Assembly (NCBI RefSeq): GCF_021443865.1
Contig: NZ_JABUTB010000018.1
Span: 1-41,017 of the forward strand
Direction of reading: 5' to 3'
Origin: Clostridium sp.
Lineage (GTDB): Bacteria; Bacillota; Clostridia; Clostridiales; Clostridiaceae
DNA length: 41,017 bases
Shown here piece by piece: positions 7,919 to 18,159 of the stretch; the stretch's first letter is position 1, and each line of letters begins with the position of its first letter. Made by a program: the position numbers and the translations under genes. Below the pieces are notes generated by a model, which was not told the origin of the DNA, searched no databases, and saw nothing but the letters and a program-made list of their open reading frames with translations.

Positions 7919-9061
7919 TTAAGCTCTTCCATTCCACTCTTTAAGCTTTTGCTCTTTAAATTCCTTAAAGTATCCTCCATCTATAGCTGCTCTTATATCT
8001 TCCATAAGTTTATTATAGAAATAAAGGTTATGTAAAACGCAAAGTCTCATAGCTAACATTTCTTTAGCCTTAAACAAGTGTCTTATATATGCTCTCGTAT
8101 AGCTTTTACAAGCTGGACATTCACATCCTTCATCAATTGGTCTAGTGTCTAGCTCAAACTTAGCATTCATTAGATTTATTTTTCCTTCTTTCGTAAATAC
8201 ATGACCATGTCTTCCATTTCTTGCTGGAAGTACGCAATCAAAGAAGTCAACACCTCTATCTACAGCTTCTAAAATATTACTAGGAATACCAACACCCATT
8301 AAGTAAATTGGCTTATCTTCTGGTAAATAAGGCACAACTGCATCTATAATTCTATACATTTCTTCATGAGTTTCACCAACAGCCAAACCGCCTATAGCAT
8401 ATCCATCTAAATCCATTTTAGTAATAGTCTTAGCATGTTCTATTCTTATATCTTCGTAGCAACCACCTTGATTAATACCAAATAGCATTTGATCTTTATT
8501 TATAGTTTCTGGCAGTGAATTTAATCTATCCATTTCAACTTTACATCTTTCAAGCCATCTAGTAGTTCTTGCTACTGACTTTTCTACATATTCTCTAGTT
8601 GATGGATTAGGGATACATTCATCAAAAGCCATAGCAATTGTAGAGCCAAGATTACTTTGTATTTGCATTGATTCTTCTGGTCCCATAAAAATCTTTCTAC
8701 CATCTATATGTGAAGAAAAATATACTCCTTCTTCCTTAATCTTTCTCATTCCTGATAAAGAGAATACTTGGAATCCACCTGAATCAGTTAATATAGGTCT
8801 ATCCCAATTCATAAACTCATGTAATCCACCTAAATTGGCTACAACTTTATCAGATGGTCTTAAATGAAGATGATAAGTGTTTGATAATTCAACTTGGCAT
8901 CCTATTTCTTTTAAATCCATAGATGAAACAGCACCTTTTATTGCTGCTAAAGTTCCAACATTCATAAATACTGGTGTTTCAATGGTTCCATGGATAGTTT
9001 CAAATCTACCTCTTCTAGCTTTTCCATCTTTTTTTAATAAAGTATATTTTTTTGTACTCAA
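7919..9061 (-). CDS. tgt: tRNA-guanine transglycosylase (queuine/preQ1)
   Basis: 380 residues, standard length. It swaps the G34 base of GUN-anticodon tRNAs for preQ1 in queuosine synthesis. Key motifs: LTDSGGFQVFS (nucleophile region), FGINQGG, GGLAVGE, the active-site FDCVLPARNGRHG and the zinc ligands CECPAC followed by H near the C-terminus. The start codon is TTG (9061-9059), supported by a GAGGAAGTG site upstream. queA, the next enzyme in the pathway, lies 21 bases upstream, and ruvB and ruvA precede it. Confidence 0.97.
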   Translation of the reverse strand: MSTKKYTLLKKDGKARRGRFETIHGTIETPVFMNVGTLAAIKGAVSSMDLKEIGCQVELSNTYHLHLRPSDKVVANLGGLHEFMNWDRPILTDSGGFQVFSLSGMRKIKEEGVYFSSHIDGRKIFMGPEESMQIQSNLGSTIAMAFDECIPNPSTREYVEKSVARTTRWLERCKVEMDRLNSLPETINKDQMLFGINQGGCYEDIRIEHAKTITKMDLDGYAIGGLAVGETHEEMYRIIDAVVPYLPEDKPIYLMGVGIPSNILEAVDRGVDFFDCVLPARNGRHGHVFTKEGKINLMNAKFELDTRPIDEGCECPACKSYTRAYIRHLFKAKEMLAMRLCVLHNLYFYNKLMEDIRAAIDGGYFKEFKEQKLKEWNGRA

Positions 9062-9082
9062 TATTTCACTTCCTCTTTCATG

Positions 9083-10111
9083 TTATTCTTTGATAAGCAT
9101 TGAATCTCCAAATGAGAAGAATCTATATCTTTCTTTTACAGCTGTATTATATGCATTCATTACATTTTCCTTACCTGCTAAGGCAGATACTAACATAATT
9201 AATGTTGATTCTGGTAAATGGAAATTTGTAATAAGCTCATCTATAACTTTATATTTATATCCTGGATAAAGGAAAATATCAGTCCATCCACTTTGTTCTC
9301 TTACAAAGCCATTTTCATCACCAATTGTTTCTAAAGTTCTTGTAGATGTAGTTCCTACAGCTATAATCTTATTTCCTCTTTTTTTAGTTTCATTAATTAA
9401 ATCTGCATTTTCTTTATCTAAATGATAAAACTCGGAATGCATTATATGCTCATTTATATCTTCAACTTTAACTGGTCTAAATGTACCAAGTCCTACATGA
9501 AGAGTTAAATAAGCAATATTAATTCCCTTAGCTTTAATTTCTTCCAATAGTTCATTAGTAAAATGTAAACCTGCTGTTGGTGCAGCTGCTGATCCCTTTT
9601 CCTTTGAATAAACTGTTTGATATCTTTCTTTATCATCAAGTTTTTCTGTAATATATGGTGGAAGAGGCATTTCTCCAAGTTCATCTAACACTTGTTCAAA
9701 TATTCCTTCATACGAAAACTCTATTATTCTATTACCTTCTTCTATAATATCAACAACTTTACATTTTAATTTACCATTACCAAAAACAAAGCTTTGACCT
9801 ATTTTCGCTCTTTTACCTGGTTTAGCAAGACATTCCCACTTGTCTCCTTCTAATCTTTTTAGAAGTAAAAATTCAATTTTACCACCAGTTTCCTCTTTTT
9901 CACCTATTAATCTAGCTGGCATTACTCTAGTATTATTTAATACTAGAGTATCTCCTTCATGTAAATATTCTATTACATCATGAAAGGATCTATGTTCTAT
10001 ATTTCCTGTATTCTTATCTAAAACCATTAATCTTGAAGCATCTCTTTTTTCTAAGGGATGTTGTGCTATCAATTCTTCTGGTAAATCAAAGTCAAAATCA
10101 CTAACCTTCAT
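9083..10111 (-). CDS. queA: S-adenosylmethionine:tRNA ribosyltransferase-isomerase
   Basis: 342 residues, full length. It transfers and isomerises the ribosyl group of SAM onto preQ1-tRNA to give epoxyqueuosine-tRNA. Typical segments: [19 protein letters not shown] at the start, [34 protein letters not shown] and the C-terminal [15 protein letters not shown]. An AAGGAG site precedes the ATG. It sits between ruvB (32 bases upstream) and tgt in a single operon. Confidence 0.97.
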   Translation of the reverse strand: MKVSDFDFDLPEELIAQHPLEKRDASRLMVLDKNTGNIEHRSFHDVIEYLHEGDTLVLNNTRVMPARLIGEKEETGGKIEFLLLKRLEGDKWECLAKPGKRAKIGQSFVFGNGKLKCKVVDIIEEGNRIIEFSYEGIFEQVLDELGEMPLPPYITEKLDDKERYQTVYSKEKGSAAAPTAGLHFTNELLEEIKAKGINIAYLTLHVGLGTFRPVKVEDINEHIMHSEFYHLDKENADLINETKKRGNKIIAVGTTSTRTLETIGDENGFVREQSGWTDIFLYPGYKYKVIDELITNFHLPESTLIMLVSALAGKENVMNAYNTAVKERYRFFSFGDSMLIKE

Positions 10112-10143
10112 TTTATTATCTCCTTATCTTTATTGTATATTTC

Positions 10144-11169
10144 TTAAAATAATTTTTGTTGTTCCCCTGTGCTGCTTCTCTTATTCTTACTTCTTCCTAA
10201 ATGTTCATAAGCCTTATCTGTAGCAACTCTTCCCCTTGATGTTCTAACTATAAACCCAGTTTGTAAAAGATAAGGTTCATATACATCTTCTATAGTGCCA
10301 AGTTCTTCTCCAATAAAGTATGATAGGGTTTCTATTCCCACAGGTCCACCATTAAAGTTATCAATTATAGCTTCTAAAATCTTGTTATCAACTCTATCGA
10401 AGCCCTTACTATCAACCTCTAATAGCTCTAAAGCTGCTCTTGCTTCCTTATAGCTTATTACTGAATTAGAGTATACTTCAGCGTAATCTCTAACTCTCTT
10501 TAACAATCTATTAGCTATTCTTGGAGTTCCTCTTGAACGTCTTGCAAGTTCATAAGCACCCTCTTCAGTTATATTACAATTAAAAACAAAAGCAGATCTT
10601 ATAATTATTTCCTTTAATTGTTCTTCAGTATAATACTGCATATCACAAAGGACTCCAAATCTATCTCTAAGTGGAGAGGTAAGCATCCCAATTCTAGTTG
10701 TAGCTCCTATTAAAGTAAACTTAGGTAAATCAAGTCTTATTGATTTTGCTGCTGCTCCCTTTCCAATAACTATATCTAAAACGTAGTCCTCCATAGCAGG
10801 ATATAATATTTCTTCAACATTTCTGTTAAGTCTATGTATCTCATCTATGAAAAGTACATCATTATCCTTTAAAGTTGTTAAAATTGCTGCTAAATCACCG
10901 GCTCTTTCTATAGCAGGTCCTGATGTAATCTTAAGTTCACCATTCATTTCTTTTGCTATTATATTTGCTAATGTAGTTTTACCAAGTCCAGGTGGTCCAT
11001 ATAAAAGTACATGATCTAAGGACTCATTTCTGTTTTGTGCAGCTTTTATAAATATATTTAATCTTTCCTTAACCTTGTCTTGACCTATATATTCTTGTAA
11101 ATTTTGAGGTCTTAAACTTAGAGTACTTCCATCTTCAAGAATTTCTTGTGGAGTTATTATTCTTTCCAT
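10144..11169 (-). CDS. ruvB: Holliday junction branch migration helicase RuvB
   Basis: 341 residues. AAA+ ATPase that, with RuvA, drives branch migration at Holliday junctions. Walker A GPPGLGKT at 58-65, Walker [10 protein letters not shown] at about 105-113, sensor GATTR near 155 and arginine finger region LRDRFG; a winged-helix C-terminal domain ends with [14 protein letters not shown]. Ten bases downstream of ruvA. No ruvC lies next to it in this window. Confidence 0.98.
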   Translation of the reverse strand: MERIITPQEILEDGSTLSLRPQNLQEYIGQDKVKERLNIFIKAAQNRNESLDHVLLYGPPGLGKTTLANIIAKEMNGELKITSGPAIERAGDLAAILTTLKDNDVLFIDEIHRLNRNVEEILYPAMEDYVLDIVIGKGAAAKSIRLDLPKFTLIGATTRIGMLTSPLRDRFGVLCDMQYYTEEQLKEIIIRSAFVFNCNITEEGAYELARRSRGTPRIANRLLKRVRDYAEVYSNSVISYKEARAALELLEVDSKGFDRVDNKILEAIIDNFNGGPVGIETLSYFIGEELGTIEDVYEPYLLQTGFIVRTSRGRVATDKAYEHLGRSKNKRSSTGEQQKLF

Positions 11170-11179
11170 TTATTCACCC

Positions 11180-11785
11180 CTAACCCATAAGAACCTTTAA
11201 ACAATTCTTTATAATATTTTCTATGCTGTCATTTTTATCTACCTTCTTTATAGCTAATTCTGCTTCTTTTTCAGAATATCCTAATGCTAAAAGTGCTCCT
11301 AATGCTTCAGCTATATTATTAGCATTTTCAGGTACTATATCTTCAAAATCTCCTATATTTTCAATACCTTCTGCTAAGTCTTCCTTCTTAATCTTATCTT
11401 TTAATTCTAAAATGATTCTACCTGCTGTTTTTTTACCTATTCCAGGTGCCTTACATAAGTGTTTGTCATCACCCATCATAATTGCATAACGTAGATTATT
11501 AATTCTACTTATAGAAAGCAATGATAATGCAGCTTTAGAACCAACTCCATTTATGGAAATTAAAAGTTTGAACATCTCAAGTTCTTCTTTAGTATCAAAT
11601 CCATATAATCCCAAGAAATCTTCTCTAACTATTTGTTCAAGATAAAGCATTACTTCTTCGTCTATTTTAGGCATAGCTGACATAGTTGCTCCTGAAGTAA
11701 AAATTTTATATCCTATTCCATTATTTTCAACAATTATATAATCCTTATTTATTCCTTTATATCTACCTATTATATATTCGTACAT
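11180..11785 (-). CDS. ruvA: Holliday junction DNA helicase RuvA
   Basis: 201 residues. It binds four-way junctions as a tetramer and loads RuvB. N-terminal OB fold begins MYEYIIGRYKGI; the helix-hairpin-helix motifs are visible in INGVGSKAAL (about 79-88) and APGIGKKTAGRIILEL (about 113-128); the C-terminal domain III (about 155-201), ALGYSEKEAELAI, binds RuvB. First gene of the ruvA-ruvB-queA-tgt cluster. The 217-base gap upstream holds only a terminator of the DegV gene and a presumed, weakly defined promoter. Confidence 0.97.
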   Translation of the reverse strand: MYEYIIGRYKGINKDYIIVENNGIGYKIFTSGATMSAMPKIDEEVMLYLEQIVREDFLGLYGFDTKEELEMFKLLISINGVGSKAALSLLSISRINNLRYAIMMGDDKHLCKAPGIGKKTAGRIILELKDKIKKEDLAEGIENIGDFEDIVPENANNIAEALGALLALGYSEKEAELAIKKVDKNDSIENIIKNCLKVLMG

Positions 11786-11953
11786 ACAACTACCCTTTCT
11801 TTATGCCAATACTAAAATTATTTTAATTCAATTTTTAATCTACACTATACTTTATCATTATAGCTAGAATAATTCAAGGCAAAAGAAAGAGCATTAATAA
11901 TTCTAGTTGCCAATATTTACAGCTTATAGCAAATTGTATTATTAAAATCAAAC

Positions 11954-11978
11954 AAAAAAACTCCTTTCGGAGTTTTTT
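11954..11978 (-). terminator. Terminator after the DegV gene
   Basis: A 10-bp stem of A-tract plus CTCC against GGAG plus T-tract around a TTTC loop. It is symmetric, so it can act in both directions. The same core sequence is found again at 26373-26398. Confidence 0.9.
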
Positions 11979-12002
11979 ATAGATTTATTTTAAATTTTAA
12001 TA

Positions 12003-12869
12003 CTATCTGCTATTTCCAACAAAAAATAATGCCACTGTACCTGGGCCTGAATGGCTACCTACTGCAGGTCCTATATTATTAATTATAATTTCTTTTACTT
12101 TTATTTCACTTAATATTAATTCCTTTAAACTTTCTGCCTCTTCTATACAGTCTCCATGACTAATAAATATAGTTTGATTTTCAGAATCTACAATTTTCTC
12201 TTTAAGTTTGTCAAACAAAGCTTTAATAGATTTTTTTCTGCCCTTTACCTTTGATACTGGAATTAATCTTCCTTCATTATCAACGTGCATAATAGGTTTT
12301 ATGCTTAACATTGTACCTACTATTGCTACTGTACTTGATACTCTACCGCCTCTTTTTAAATGGTTTAAATCATCAACGGTAAACCAATGATTTAATTTAA
12401 GTTTATTTTCTTCAAGCCAATTAATTATATCTTCCTTACTTCTTCCATCCCTTAGCATATTAGCTGCATAATATACAAGTAACCCTAATCCCATAGATGC
12501 ACTTTTGGAATCTATTATAGTAATATCTGCATCTTTTATTTCTTCATCTATAAGTTCTTTTGCTAATCTTGCACTGTTCACACATCCACTTAAAGCTGAT
12601 GAAAACCCAATATAAATTATTGAATATCCTTCACTAACATACTTTCTAAAATTCTTTTCAAAAGTATCAACATTTACTTGTGATGTTGTAGGTAACTTAC
12701 CATTTCTTATAAGAGCATAAAAATCCTTATGTGAAATACTTTTACCTAAATCGTCTGGAATATCTTCTCCATTAATATTTACTCGTATTGACATAACTTG
12801 AATATTATTGTCTTTAACAAAGCTTATAGGTAAATCACAACAAGAGTCCGTGAAAAGTATTGTCTTCAT
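12003..12869 (-). CDS. DegV family fatty-acid-binding protein
   Basis: 288 residues, typical for DegV. Family members bind fatty acids (FakB type) and in several Firmicutes hand them to a FakA kinase. The N-terminus ILFTDSCCDLP, the LPTTSQV segment (about 66-72) that holds the conserved Thr/Ser, GFSSALSGC and HLKRGGRVSS are the usual family blocks; the last part contains SHGDCIEEAE. The ATG at 12869 was chosen because AGGAGG lies just upstream (12877-12882); an ATG seven codons earlier has no site. No fakA is visible here. Which lipid it binds is unknown. Confidence 0.92.
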   Translation of the reverse strand: MKTILFTDSCCDLPISFVKDNNIQVMSIRVNINGEDIPDDLGKSISHKDFYALIRNGKLPTTSQVNVDTFEKNFRKYVSEGYSIIYIGFSSALSGCVNSARLAKELIDEEIKDADITIIDSKSASMGLGLLVYYAANMLRDGRSKEDIINWLEENKLKLNHWFTVDDLNHLKRGGRVSSTVAIVGTMLSIKPIMHVDNEGRLIPVSKVKGRKKSIKALFDKLKEKIVDSENQTIFISHGDCIEEAESLKELILSEIKVKEIIINNIGPAVGSHSGPGTVALFFVGNSR

Positions 12870-12943
12870 TACATTCCTCCTATATTGCAAAAAATATCTT
12901 CATTATAATAATATTTTATTCTTTTATATTTAGTCCTTTTTTA

Positions 12944-14107
12944 TTATATTTCTTCATTTTTACACTGTCTAGATATATTAAGTAGTATTCCCATTGCTCC
13001 TAAGTTAAATACCAAGGATGTTCCACCATAACTAATAAATGGCATAGGAACCCCTGTTACTGGCATTGAACCACTTACAACTGCTATATTAATTATAGCT
13101 TGCAATGCAATAACTGAAATTATTCCTATAGCTAATAAAAACCCATAGTTGTCTCTTGCTTTTACAGCTATTGTGGCTCCTCTAATTACTATAAACACAA
13201 ATAGTAATATAACAAAAACACATCCAATTAATCCAAGCTCCTCACCTATAATTGAAAATATAAAGTCATTATGAGGCTCTGGCATAAATAAAGCCTTTTG
13301 TCTTGAATTACCAAGACCAACTCCAAATATTCCACCTGACCCTAATGCATAAAAGGATTGAATTAATTGATAACTATCTCCAGATGGATCTGCCCAAGGA
13401 TTTAAAAAACTTGTAAGTCTATCTAATCTATAGCTTTGAGAAAATATTAAAGCTAAACCTGCTGCAAAGCCAACTGGTATTAAAGAAAGTAAATGACTAA
13501 GTTTTGCTCCCCCAACCAAAATCATTATAAAGGCAACCATCATAATTATAGCTGTAATACTTAGATTTTTTTCAAGTAATATAAGACCTGCAAAAACAGC
13601 TGCTATACATAAATAAAATATTGTACCTTCGCCAAACTTCTTAATCTTACCCTTTCTTTTATCAATAAGTAAAGCTAAATAAAGAACCATTACATACTTT
13701 GCAAGCTCAGATGGTTGAAAGGATAAGGGTCCTAATCTTATCCATCTTACAGCTCCATTTATATCAGCACCAATAAATAATACTAATACTAAAAGCACTA
13801 TAGTAATTATAACTAACCAAGGAGTAATTTTTCTATAAAAATGATAATCTATAGACATAGTAGCAGCCATACCAATTATACCAACCAATACCCAGGTTAT
13901 TTCTTTTATAAAATAGTATTCTGTATTATAAACATCTTTTTGATACAAGGCATAGTATGAACTTGATGAATATACCATTACAACTCCAATAAAAAGTAAT
14001 AATAATAAACCACATAATAATGCATAATCTATGCTTTTCATATTACTTTTTTTTAATTTTCTTTTTTTAGTTCTGCTTCTTGAATTTACATTATTAACTT
14101 TATTCAT
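12944..14107 (-). CDS. SEDS-family peptidoglycan polymerase (FtsW/SpoVE type)
   Basis: 387 residues with a basic N-terminus (RSRTKKRKLKK) and about ten membrane helices. SEDS proteins polymerise glycan strands from lipid II and work with a class B PBP. Conserved blocks: VVMVYSSSSYYAL (first helix), LGPLSFQPSELAKY (about 132-145), PEPHNDFIFSIIGEELGLIG with the conserved acidic residues, and GVPMPFISYGGTSL near the end. The adjacent upstream gene is a PASTA-bearing class B PBP (15-base gap), so they are a natural pair. FtsW and SpoVE cannot be told apart from sequence alone; the partner's PASTA domains make a sporulation (SpoVE) role possible but not proven. Confidence 0.93.
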   Translation of the reverse strand: MNKVNNVNSRSRTKKRKLKKSNMKSIDYALLCGLLLLLFIGVVMVYSSSSYYALYQKDVYNTEYYFIKEITWVLVGIIGMAATMSIDYHFYRKITPWLVIITIVLLVLVLFIGADINGAVRWIRLGPLSFQPSELAKYVMVLYLALLIDKRKGKIKKFGEGTIFYLCIAAVFAGLILLEKNLSITAIIMMVAFIMILVGGAKLSHLLSLIPVGFAAGLALIFSQSYRLDRLTSFLNPWADPSGDSYQLIQSFYALGSGGIFGVGLGNSRQKALFMPEPHNDFIFSIIGEELGLIGCVFVILLFVFIVIRGATIAVKARDNYGFLLAIGIISVIALQAIINIAVVSGSMPVTGVPMPFISYGGTSLVFNLGAMGILLNISRQCKNEEI

Positions 14108-14122
14108 CTTATCTCCTATTAA

Positions 14123-16309
14123 CTATTCTTTTAAATCTAAAGAAATCTTCGTTCCTTTCTCAATAACCTTTCCTTCAATAACATTTTGTCCAGCAACTAA
14201 TCCCACTCCATTAGTTGTAAACTTCAAGTTCAAACTATTTAATATTTTAGTAGCTTCTTCCAAAGTTTTCCCTTTTAAATCAGGCATTATAATTTTGTTT
14301 GAATCTATTTTATCCCCTGATAAATTAACACTAATAGTTGATCCCCCTTCTACCAATGCTCCTGGATAAGGCTCCATATTAGTAACCTTAGAAGTAGAAC
14401 CCTCTATTCTCATAGATAAATTATATTCTTCTAATATCTTTTTAGCCTCTGAAAGACTTTTCCCTCTTATTTCTGGTACTACTACCGGTGCTTTTTCTAT
14501 ATATTTTTCTTTATATACTTGTGAATCCATATAATTAAATAACTCTGTAAGCAATGATTTTAATATTGGAGTAGTAACTGGTCCCCCATAATATTGACCT
14601 GCACTTGGCTCATTAACTTTTATATAAATCGTAATTTGAGGATCCTCTACTGGATATAATGCTAATACAGATGATATATATTTATCTGAAGAATAACCAC
14701 CATTTATAGAATCTATAGTTTGAGCAGTTCCTGTTTTTCCTCCTACTCTCCTATCCTTACCCATAAAGCTTCCAATTTCTTGTCCTTGATTAATTGTTCT
14801 TTCTAAATAATCTCTTAAAGTAGACGCTGTTCCTTCAGATATTATTCCCTTTTTAATAGAAGGTTCAAAAACTTTATCAATTACCTTTGTTCCACTAGTA
14901 GTTTCATAACTTATTTTTTTCATTATATGAGGTTGAATTAAATCTCCTCCATTAGCTATAGCATTAAAAGCAGTTAACAATTGAACACTATTTACTGTAT
15001 TAGTTTGTCCAAAAGCAATAGTTGCTAAGTCCATTTCACTCATATCACTAACTGACTTAACAATTCCTTCTGATTCTCCTGGTAAGTCTATATTAGTTAT
15101 TTCACCAAAGCCAAATTTATCAATATATTCTTTAAGTTTTTCACTACCAAGCCTTGCTCCTAATTCCATAAATCCTACATTACAAGAATTTTGTAATATT
15201 TCAGGAAGAGTTTGAGTTCCATGTCCTGATGTATTCCAACATTTTATTATTGTAGAACCAAATCTTACTCCACCATCACAATAAAAAGTATCATTTTCAC
15301 TAGCTGTACCTTCTTCTAAAGTAGCCGCCATAGTAATATTTTTAAATGTTGATCCCGGCTCAAAGGTATCACTAATTGCACTGTCTCTGAACATATTTTG
15401 AAGCTTTTCAAAATCATCTTCTCCAGCAAATTTTTCATAATCTTCATAAGGTGTATTAGGGTTAAAATCTGGTTTGTTTACCATTCCTAATATTTCACCA
15501 GTATGAGGATTCATAACAATTATAGTAACTTCTTTAGCCTTATTATCTTTATATCCTTGTTCTGCAGCTTTTTCAGCTATTAATTGTATATTTTCATCTA
15601 TAGTTAATTCAATATTTTTACCATCTACAGGATTTGAATATTTAACTGTTTGATAAGGTAATTCTCTTAAGCTTCCATCTATTTCTGAAATTTTATTTCC
15701 TGCTATTCCAGTAAGTTCATAATCATATTCTAATTCAATTCCATTTAGACCTATGTTGTCAGAATTTACACTTCCTAGAACATGAGATAAGAAATTATTA
15801 TTAGGATAATATCTTTTTTGGCTAATAGATGTTACTACACCATATATATTTAAAGCTTTAATTCTATCAGAAGTTTCCTTATCTATTCCTTTAACTAATG
15901 TACTGGTAGTTATTTTTACACCATCTTCATTAGTTGGATTTAACTTTCTATTTACCTCTGCTATACTTAGACCTGATGCCTCTGCCAATTGTTTTGCTAC
16001 TTCTTCTTTTGTTGTCTTTTCATCTTGAATGTGTATATCTATGGCTTCTAAATCTAAATCCACAGTATAAACATCTATTGATGTTGCCAGAATAGCACCA
16101 CTTCTATCAACTATGTCTCCTCTTGTTGCTTTTACTATTACATGAGAATTCCATTGTCCTTGAGCCATATGTCTATATTCCTTACTTTTATAAACCATTA
16201 TATATGTTAGTTTCCCAATTAATAATATGAAAACTAAACAAACGCATATGATTACATATAAAGCTCTTTCTCGATTGTTTTTTTTATTACGTTTACTACT
16301 TTTACTCAT
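14123..16309 (-). CDS. Class B penicillin-binding protein with two PASTA domains (SpoVD/PBP2x type)
   Basis: 728 residues. One N-terminal membrane helix (about 15-35), a dimerisation domain starting near TRGDIVDRSGAILATS, and a transpeptidase domain with the SxxK motif STFK (in EPGSTFKNI), SxN as SCN in LQNSCNVGF and the KTG box in GGKTGTAQ. Two PASTA domains follow (about 595-655 and 665-728: PVVVPEIRGKSLSEAKK and MPDLKGKTLEEATK). It cross-links septal or spore cortex peptidoglycan outside the membrane. The ATG at 16309 is preferred over one 11 codons earlier because a GGGGGTCGAGG site lies directly ahead of it. It has a good promoter and precedes its SEDS partner. Confidence 0.93.
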   Translation of the reverse strand: MSKSSKRNKKNNRERALYVIICVCLVFILLIGKLTYIMVYKSKEYRHMAQGQWNSHVIVKATRGDIVDRSGAILATSIDVYTVDLDLEAIDIHIQDEKTTKEEVAKQLAEASGLSIAEVNRKLNPTNEDGVKITTSTLVKGIDKETSDRIKALNIYGVVTSISQKRYYPNNNFLSHVLGSVNSDNIGLNGIELEYDYELTGIAGNKISEIDGSLRELPYQTVKYSNPVDGKNIELTIDENIQLIAEKAAEQGYKDNKAKEVTIIVMNPHTGEILGMVNKPDFNPNTPYEDYEKFAGEDDFEKLQNMFRDSAISDTFEPGSTFKNITMAATLEEGTASENDTFYCDGGVRFGSTIIKCWNTSGHGTQTLPEILQNSCNVGFMELGARLGSEKLKEYIDKFGFGEITNIDLPGESEGIVKSVSDMSEMDLATIAFGQTNTVNSVQLLTAFNAIANGGDLIQPHIMKKISYETTSGTKVIDKVFEPSIKKGIISEGTASTLRDYLERTINQGQEIGSFMGKDRRVGGKTGTAQTIDSINGGYSSDKYISSVLALYPVEDPQITIYIKVNEPSAGQYYGGPVTTPILKSLLTELFNYMDSQVYKEKYIEKAPVVVPEIRGKSLSEAKKILEEYNLSMRIEGSTSKVTNMEPYPGALVEGGSTISVNLSGDKIDSNKIIMPDLKGKTLEEATKILNSLNLKFTTNGVGLVAGQNVIEGKVIEKGTKISLDLKE

Positions 16310-16356
16310 CCTCGACCCCCATGGTTGTACTTGTATTTTCATAGGTTTTATTATCT

Positions 16357-16386
16357 ATTATAACAAACATTAAATAATTATGTAAA
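16357..16386 (-). promoter_or_regulatory. Promoter of the PBP-SEDS pair
   Basis: Minus strand TTTACA (16386-16381), 18-base spacer and TATAAT (16362-16357) with an extended -10 TG two bases ahead of it. About 50 bases before the PBP start. Confidence 0.65.
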
Positions 16387-16450
16387 TTACTACATGCTCT
16401 TAAACCTAAATAATTAAGTTAATAACCCTATATTTGTACAAACTCACAAA

Positions 16451-16474
16451 ATAAAAAAGGTGGAAACCACCTTA
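16451..16474 (-). terminator. Terminator after msrB
   Basis: On the minus strand AAGGTGG pairs with CCACCTT around a TTT loop and is followed by TTTTATTTT. It lies directly after the msrB stop codon. Confidence 0.88.
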
Positions 16475-16476
16475 TA

Positions 16477-16917
16477 TTATTTATCAAATAAACTTAAATA
16501 TTCTTCATAGCCTTCTTCTTTCATTTTGTCTTTAGGTATAAATTTCAACGCTGCTGAATTTATACAATATCTAAGTCCTCCTAACTCCTCTGGTCCATCA
16601 CAAAAAACATGTCCTAAATGAGAATCTGAAGATTTACTTCTTACTTCTGTTCTTACCATTCCATGGCTTCTATCTACTTTTTCATTTATTAGCTTTCTAT
16701 CTATAGGCTTTGAAAAAGCAGGCCAGCCACATCCTGATTCAAACTTTGCATCTGATACAAATAAAGGTTCTAAAGAAACTATATCTACATATATTCCTTC
16801 TTCAAAGTTATCGCAATATTCATTTGAATAAGGTGCTTCAGTAGCATTTTCTTGAGTAACCTTATATTGTAATTCTGTTAATCTATTTTTTAATTCATCT
16901 TTATCATATTTATTCAT
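16477..16917 (-). CDS. msrB: Peptide-methionine (R)-S-oxide reductase
   Basis: 146 residues. It reduces the R form of methionine sulfoxide in proteins. [12 protein letters not shown] is the conserved GWPxF block with the likely recycling cysteine, SDSHLGHVF is the metal/substrate block, and [11 protein letters not shown] contains the catalytic cysteine. The N-terminal and middle CxxC zinc pairs of some MsrB proteins are absent, so this looks like a zinc-free form. The ATG at 16917 has GGAGGGTG just upstream (16922-16930); a start five codons earlier would itself lie over this site. Confidence 0.95.
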   Translation of the reverse strand: MNKYDKDELKNRLTELQYKVTQENATEAPYSNEYCDNFEEGIYVDIVSLEPLFVSDAKFESGCGWPAFSKPIDRKLINEKVDRSHGMVRTEVRSKSSDSHLGHVFCDGPEELGGLRYCINSAALKFIPKDKMKEEGYEEYLSLFDK

Positions 16918-16962
16918 TTTTTCACCCTCCATTTATTTATATGTAATTATTACAATAATTTT

Positions 16963-17346
16963 TTATTTATTTTTTGTGATAAATATTCTTTTTACTATAG
17001 TTTGTGGTGGATTAGTTTTAGTCATAGCTTCACTTACTCTCATATAAACTAAATCCCCCTTTTGAAATTCTATCTTTTCTTTTTTATCGTTTGAAGAGTT
17101 CATAACTTTAGTTGTATCATCAATTATACCTACAACTTTTATTTTGTTTACCTCTTTATCTTTGATATAACCTTCAACTGTTATTCTAATAGATTTACTA
17201 TCTTCACTTTTTTCTACGTTTAATATTTCACCAATAATAATTGGGCTTTTAGCATTTATTGTTTTATCTGGCTCTGCAGCACCAATTAGTATAGAAGAAA
17301 ATATTAATAATGAGCAAATTACTAGTAATGATTTTTTTAATTTCAT
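16963..17346 (-). CDS. Small exported protein of unknown function
   Basis: 127 residues from the ATG at 17346, which has a strong AAGGAGG site (17353-17359). The N-terminus MKLKKSLLVICSLLIFSSI is a signal peptide, with likely cleavage around residue 22-25 (GAAEPD). The mature part is lysine- and isoleucine-rich and looks like a small beta domain (repeating strands IGEILNVEK, IRITVEGYI, IKVVGIIDDTT, GDLVYMRVS). No catalytic motif or lipobox was recognised. It follows the DNA glycosylase gene in the same direction; function unknown. Confidence 0.75.
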   Translation of the reverse strand: MKLKKSLLVICSLLIFSSILIGAAEPDKTINAKSPIIIGEILNVEKSEDSKSIRITVEGYIKDKEVNKIKVVGIIDDTTKVMNSSNDKKEKIEFQKGDLVYMRVSEAMTKTNPPQTIVKRIFITKNK

Positions 17347-17402
17347 AATAAACCTCCTTGAATTAAAATCATTATTAGTTTTAAGCAAATCTATATAAAT
17401 AT

Positions 17403-18014
17403 TCATTTTTTTGATATATAACTATTATCTTTAATATAAAATCTCCATAAAAAATCCTTAGCTTCTTCAGCATAATCAATTCCTATTCTTTTTGTCTCAA
17501 TTATTTCAAAATTTTTATTTGGATTATGTTCTAAATATAAATCACCTTGTAAGTATAATTTTTTATAATTATCACTTTTTGTTATACTAAGGGCACTACA
17601 CAGCTTTGCAGGTCCATTAGTAAGATTCTTTTTTTGAGCTTTAGTTAGTTCTTCATAATTCTTATTAAATCTAATGTTAGCAAGGTAATCAAAGTTATCT
17701 AATGGTTCAACTGCCCTTATTAAAACAGCTTCTGGCTCATCTTTTTTATTAGTTACAATATTAAGGCAATAATATAATCCATAAATGAAGTAAACGTAAG
17801 CTATACCTCCATCCTCAAAAAGAGGTTTTGTCCTTTCAGTCTTTTTATAATTGTAAGCATGGCAAGCCTTATCAGTAGCTCCAATATAACTTTCAGTTTC
17901 AACAATCATAGTTTTAATCTTTTTGCCATTAACTTCTCTTATAAGAAAATCACCTAATATATTTTTAGCTATGTCTATTGCTCCCTTTTGATAAAATTCC
18001 TTATCTATCATCAT
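17403..18014 (-). CDS. DNA-3-methyladenine glycosylase (AAG/MPG family)
   Basis: 203 residues, standard for bacterial AAG. It removes alkylated or deaminated purines from DNA in base excision repair. Family blocks: [18 protein letters not shown] at the start, [17 protein letters not shown] (catalytic Glu region with the conserved ETEAY-like motif), [27 protein letters not shown] and [12 protein letters not shown]. Two adjacent ATGs open the gene after a GGAGAAG site. Its neighbours (secreted protein, DUF1622) show no functional link. Confidence 0.95.
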   Translation of the reverse strand: MMIDKEFYQKGAIDIAKNILGDFLIREVNGKKIKTMIVETESYIGATDKACHAYNYKKTERTKPLFEDGGIAYVYFIYGLYYCLNIVTNKKDEPEAVLIRAVEPLDNFDYLANIRFNKNYEELTKAQKKNLTNGPAKLCSALSITKSDNYKKLYLQGDLYLEHNPNKNFEIIETKRIGIDYAEEAKDFLWRFYIKDNSYISKK

Positions 18015-18159
18015 ATTTCTTCTCCAAACTATTTTTATATTTATAATTATATATTATTTTTTATTTTTCTTTATTATTTATTCCTTAATTTTTCATTTCA
18101 CTTATTTTTTTCTCTTTTATTGAAATAATAAATATTATAAAAACAAGGTGGTGCTACTT

